The notes under the pieces were generated by a model. That model did no database searches, was not told the DNA's origin, and saw only the letters and a list, made by a program, of their open reading frames with translations. From an uncultured Pirellulaceae bacterium (GTDB lineage Bacteria > Planctomycetota > Planctomycetia > Pirellulales > Pirellulaceae), in NCBI GenBank assembly GCA_947258905.1, contig CAMYKF010000143.1, forward strand, positions 1 to 5,554: a stretch of 5,554 bases of DNA. The letters are read 5' to 3'. Numbering within the stretch: position 1 is the first letter of the stretch; each line of letters starts with the position of its first letter. Positions 5,271-5,554 of this stretch are shown one piece after another. A program made the position numbers and the translations under genes.

Positions 5271-5554
5271 ATGAACACGCTGCAGATTTTCCACGATGTC
5301 ACGGTCTATGACGAACTGGAACCTTGCCCCTACCTGCGAGACAAGACGGCTCGCTTGCCGCTGCAGGTGCCCAGCCAGCGTGTTTCACATGCGGAAACCG
5401 ACCAGCGTCTTGCGATGGGCCAGCGGCGCACCGGCGAATTCGTTTACGCAACCCGCTGCCCCGGATGTGATTGCTGCGAGCCAATTCGACTGTCTGTCAG
5501 CAAAGTCAGGCTGTCACGAACCCACCTCAGGAACCTGCGCAAAAATGACGCCTT
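5271..5554 (+). CDS. bpt: Arginyl/leucyl-tRNA--protein transferase, N-terminal part (partial)
   Basis: Enzymes of this family move an amino acid from aminoacyl-tRNA to the N-terminus of proteins, marking them for the N-degron degradation pathway. 94 codons are visible before the window ends in frame, about a third or more of the usual ~240 residues. The N-terminal ATE domain is clear: EPCPYLRDKTARLPLQVP (17-34), RLAMGQRRTGEFVYATRCPGC (46-66) and CCEPIRLSV (68-76). Conserved cysteines are C19, C63, C66 and C69, which belong to the cysteine cluster of this domain. The C-terminal GNAT-like transferase domain lies outside, so Arg versus Leu specificity (Ate versus Bpt) cannot be judged. The ATG has no good ribosome binding site. 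An in-frame GTG at 5235 is possible but lies in a hairpin and adds residues unlike the family. The gene lies 123 bases after dnaB and is probably functionally unrelated to it. Confidence 0.88.
   Translation, partial: MNTLQIFHDVTVYDELEPCPYLRDKTARLPLQVPSQRVSHAETDQRLAMGQRRTGEFVYATRCPGCDCCEPIRLSVSKVRLSRTHLRNLRKNDA

Overview
The window reads as a housekeeping locus from a bacterium, most likely a member of the Planctomycetota. Everything supported lies on the + strand, in this order: ribosomal protein L25 (rplY/ctc), peptidyl-tRNA hydrolase (pth), ribosomal protein S6 (rpsF), single-stranded DNA-binding protein (ssb), ribosomal protein L9 (rplI), replicative helicase DnaB (dnaB), and the 5' part of an arginyl/leucyl-tRNA--protein transferase gene (bpt/ate family) cut by the window end. 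The lineage call is inference. It rests on this gene order, on the absence of rpsR from the rpsF-ssb-rplI group, on the basic N-terminal extension of L9, and on moderately high GC with frequent GTG/TTG starts. No 16S or other decisive marker is present.

Region by region: bases 1-97 are upstream sequence with no recognisable gene, ending in a strong Shine-Dalgarno for L25. L25 and Pth (98-1504) lie 60 bases apart. A 336-base gap follows (1505-1840). It holds a bulged hairpin after pth, a perfect 10-bp tandem repeat, and two further hairpins just ahead of the rpsF ribosome binding site, so it looks like a structured leader. rpsF, ssb and rplI (1841-3352) are tightly packed, with gaps of 22 and 47 bases, and look like one operon. 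A second gap (3353-3680) carries a hairpin and then a good intrinsic terminator (stem of 14 pairs with one mismatch, then five Ts) upstream of dnaB. dnaB (3681-5147) is complete, has all helicase motifs and has no intein. After 123 bases with a weak hairpin, the transferase gene begins at about 5271 and runs off the end.

Functionally the cluster joins translation (L25 on 5S rRNA, S6 on the 30S platform, L9 at the L1 stalk base, Pth recycling peptidyl-tRNA) with replication (SSB and DnaB act together at the fork). The last gene belongs to N-terminal protein tagging for the N-degron pathway. Several starts need correction from the longest reading frame: rpsF begins at a TTG 90 bases inside its frame, rplI at an internal ATG, and dnaB at an internal ATG.

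I see no mobile element, CRISPR array, tRNA, rRNA or novel multi-gene system. The parts most worth a second look are the two non-coding leaders (before rpsF and before dnaB), the missing rpsR, and the extra charged tails on the translation proteins.
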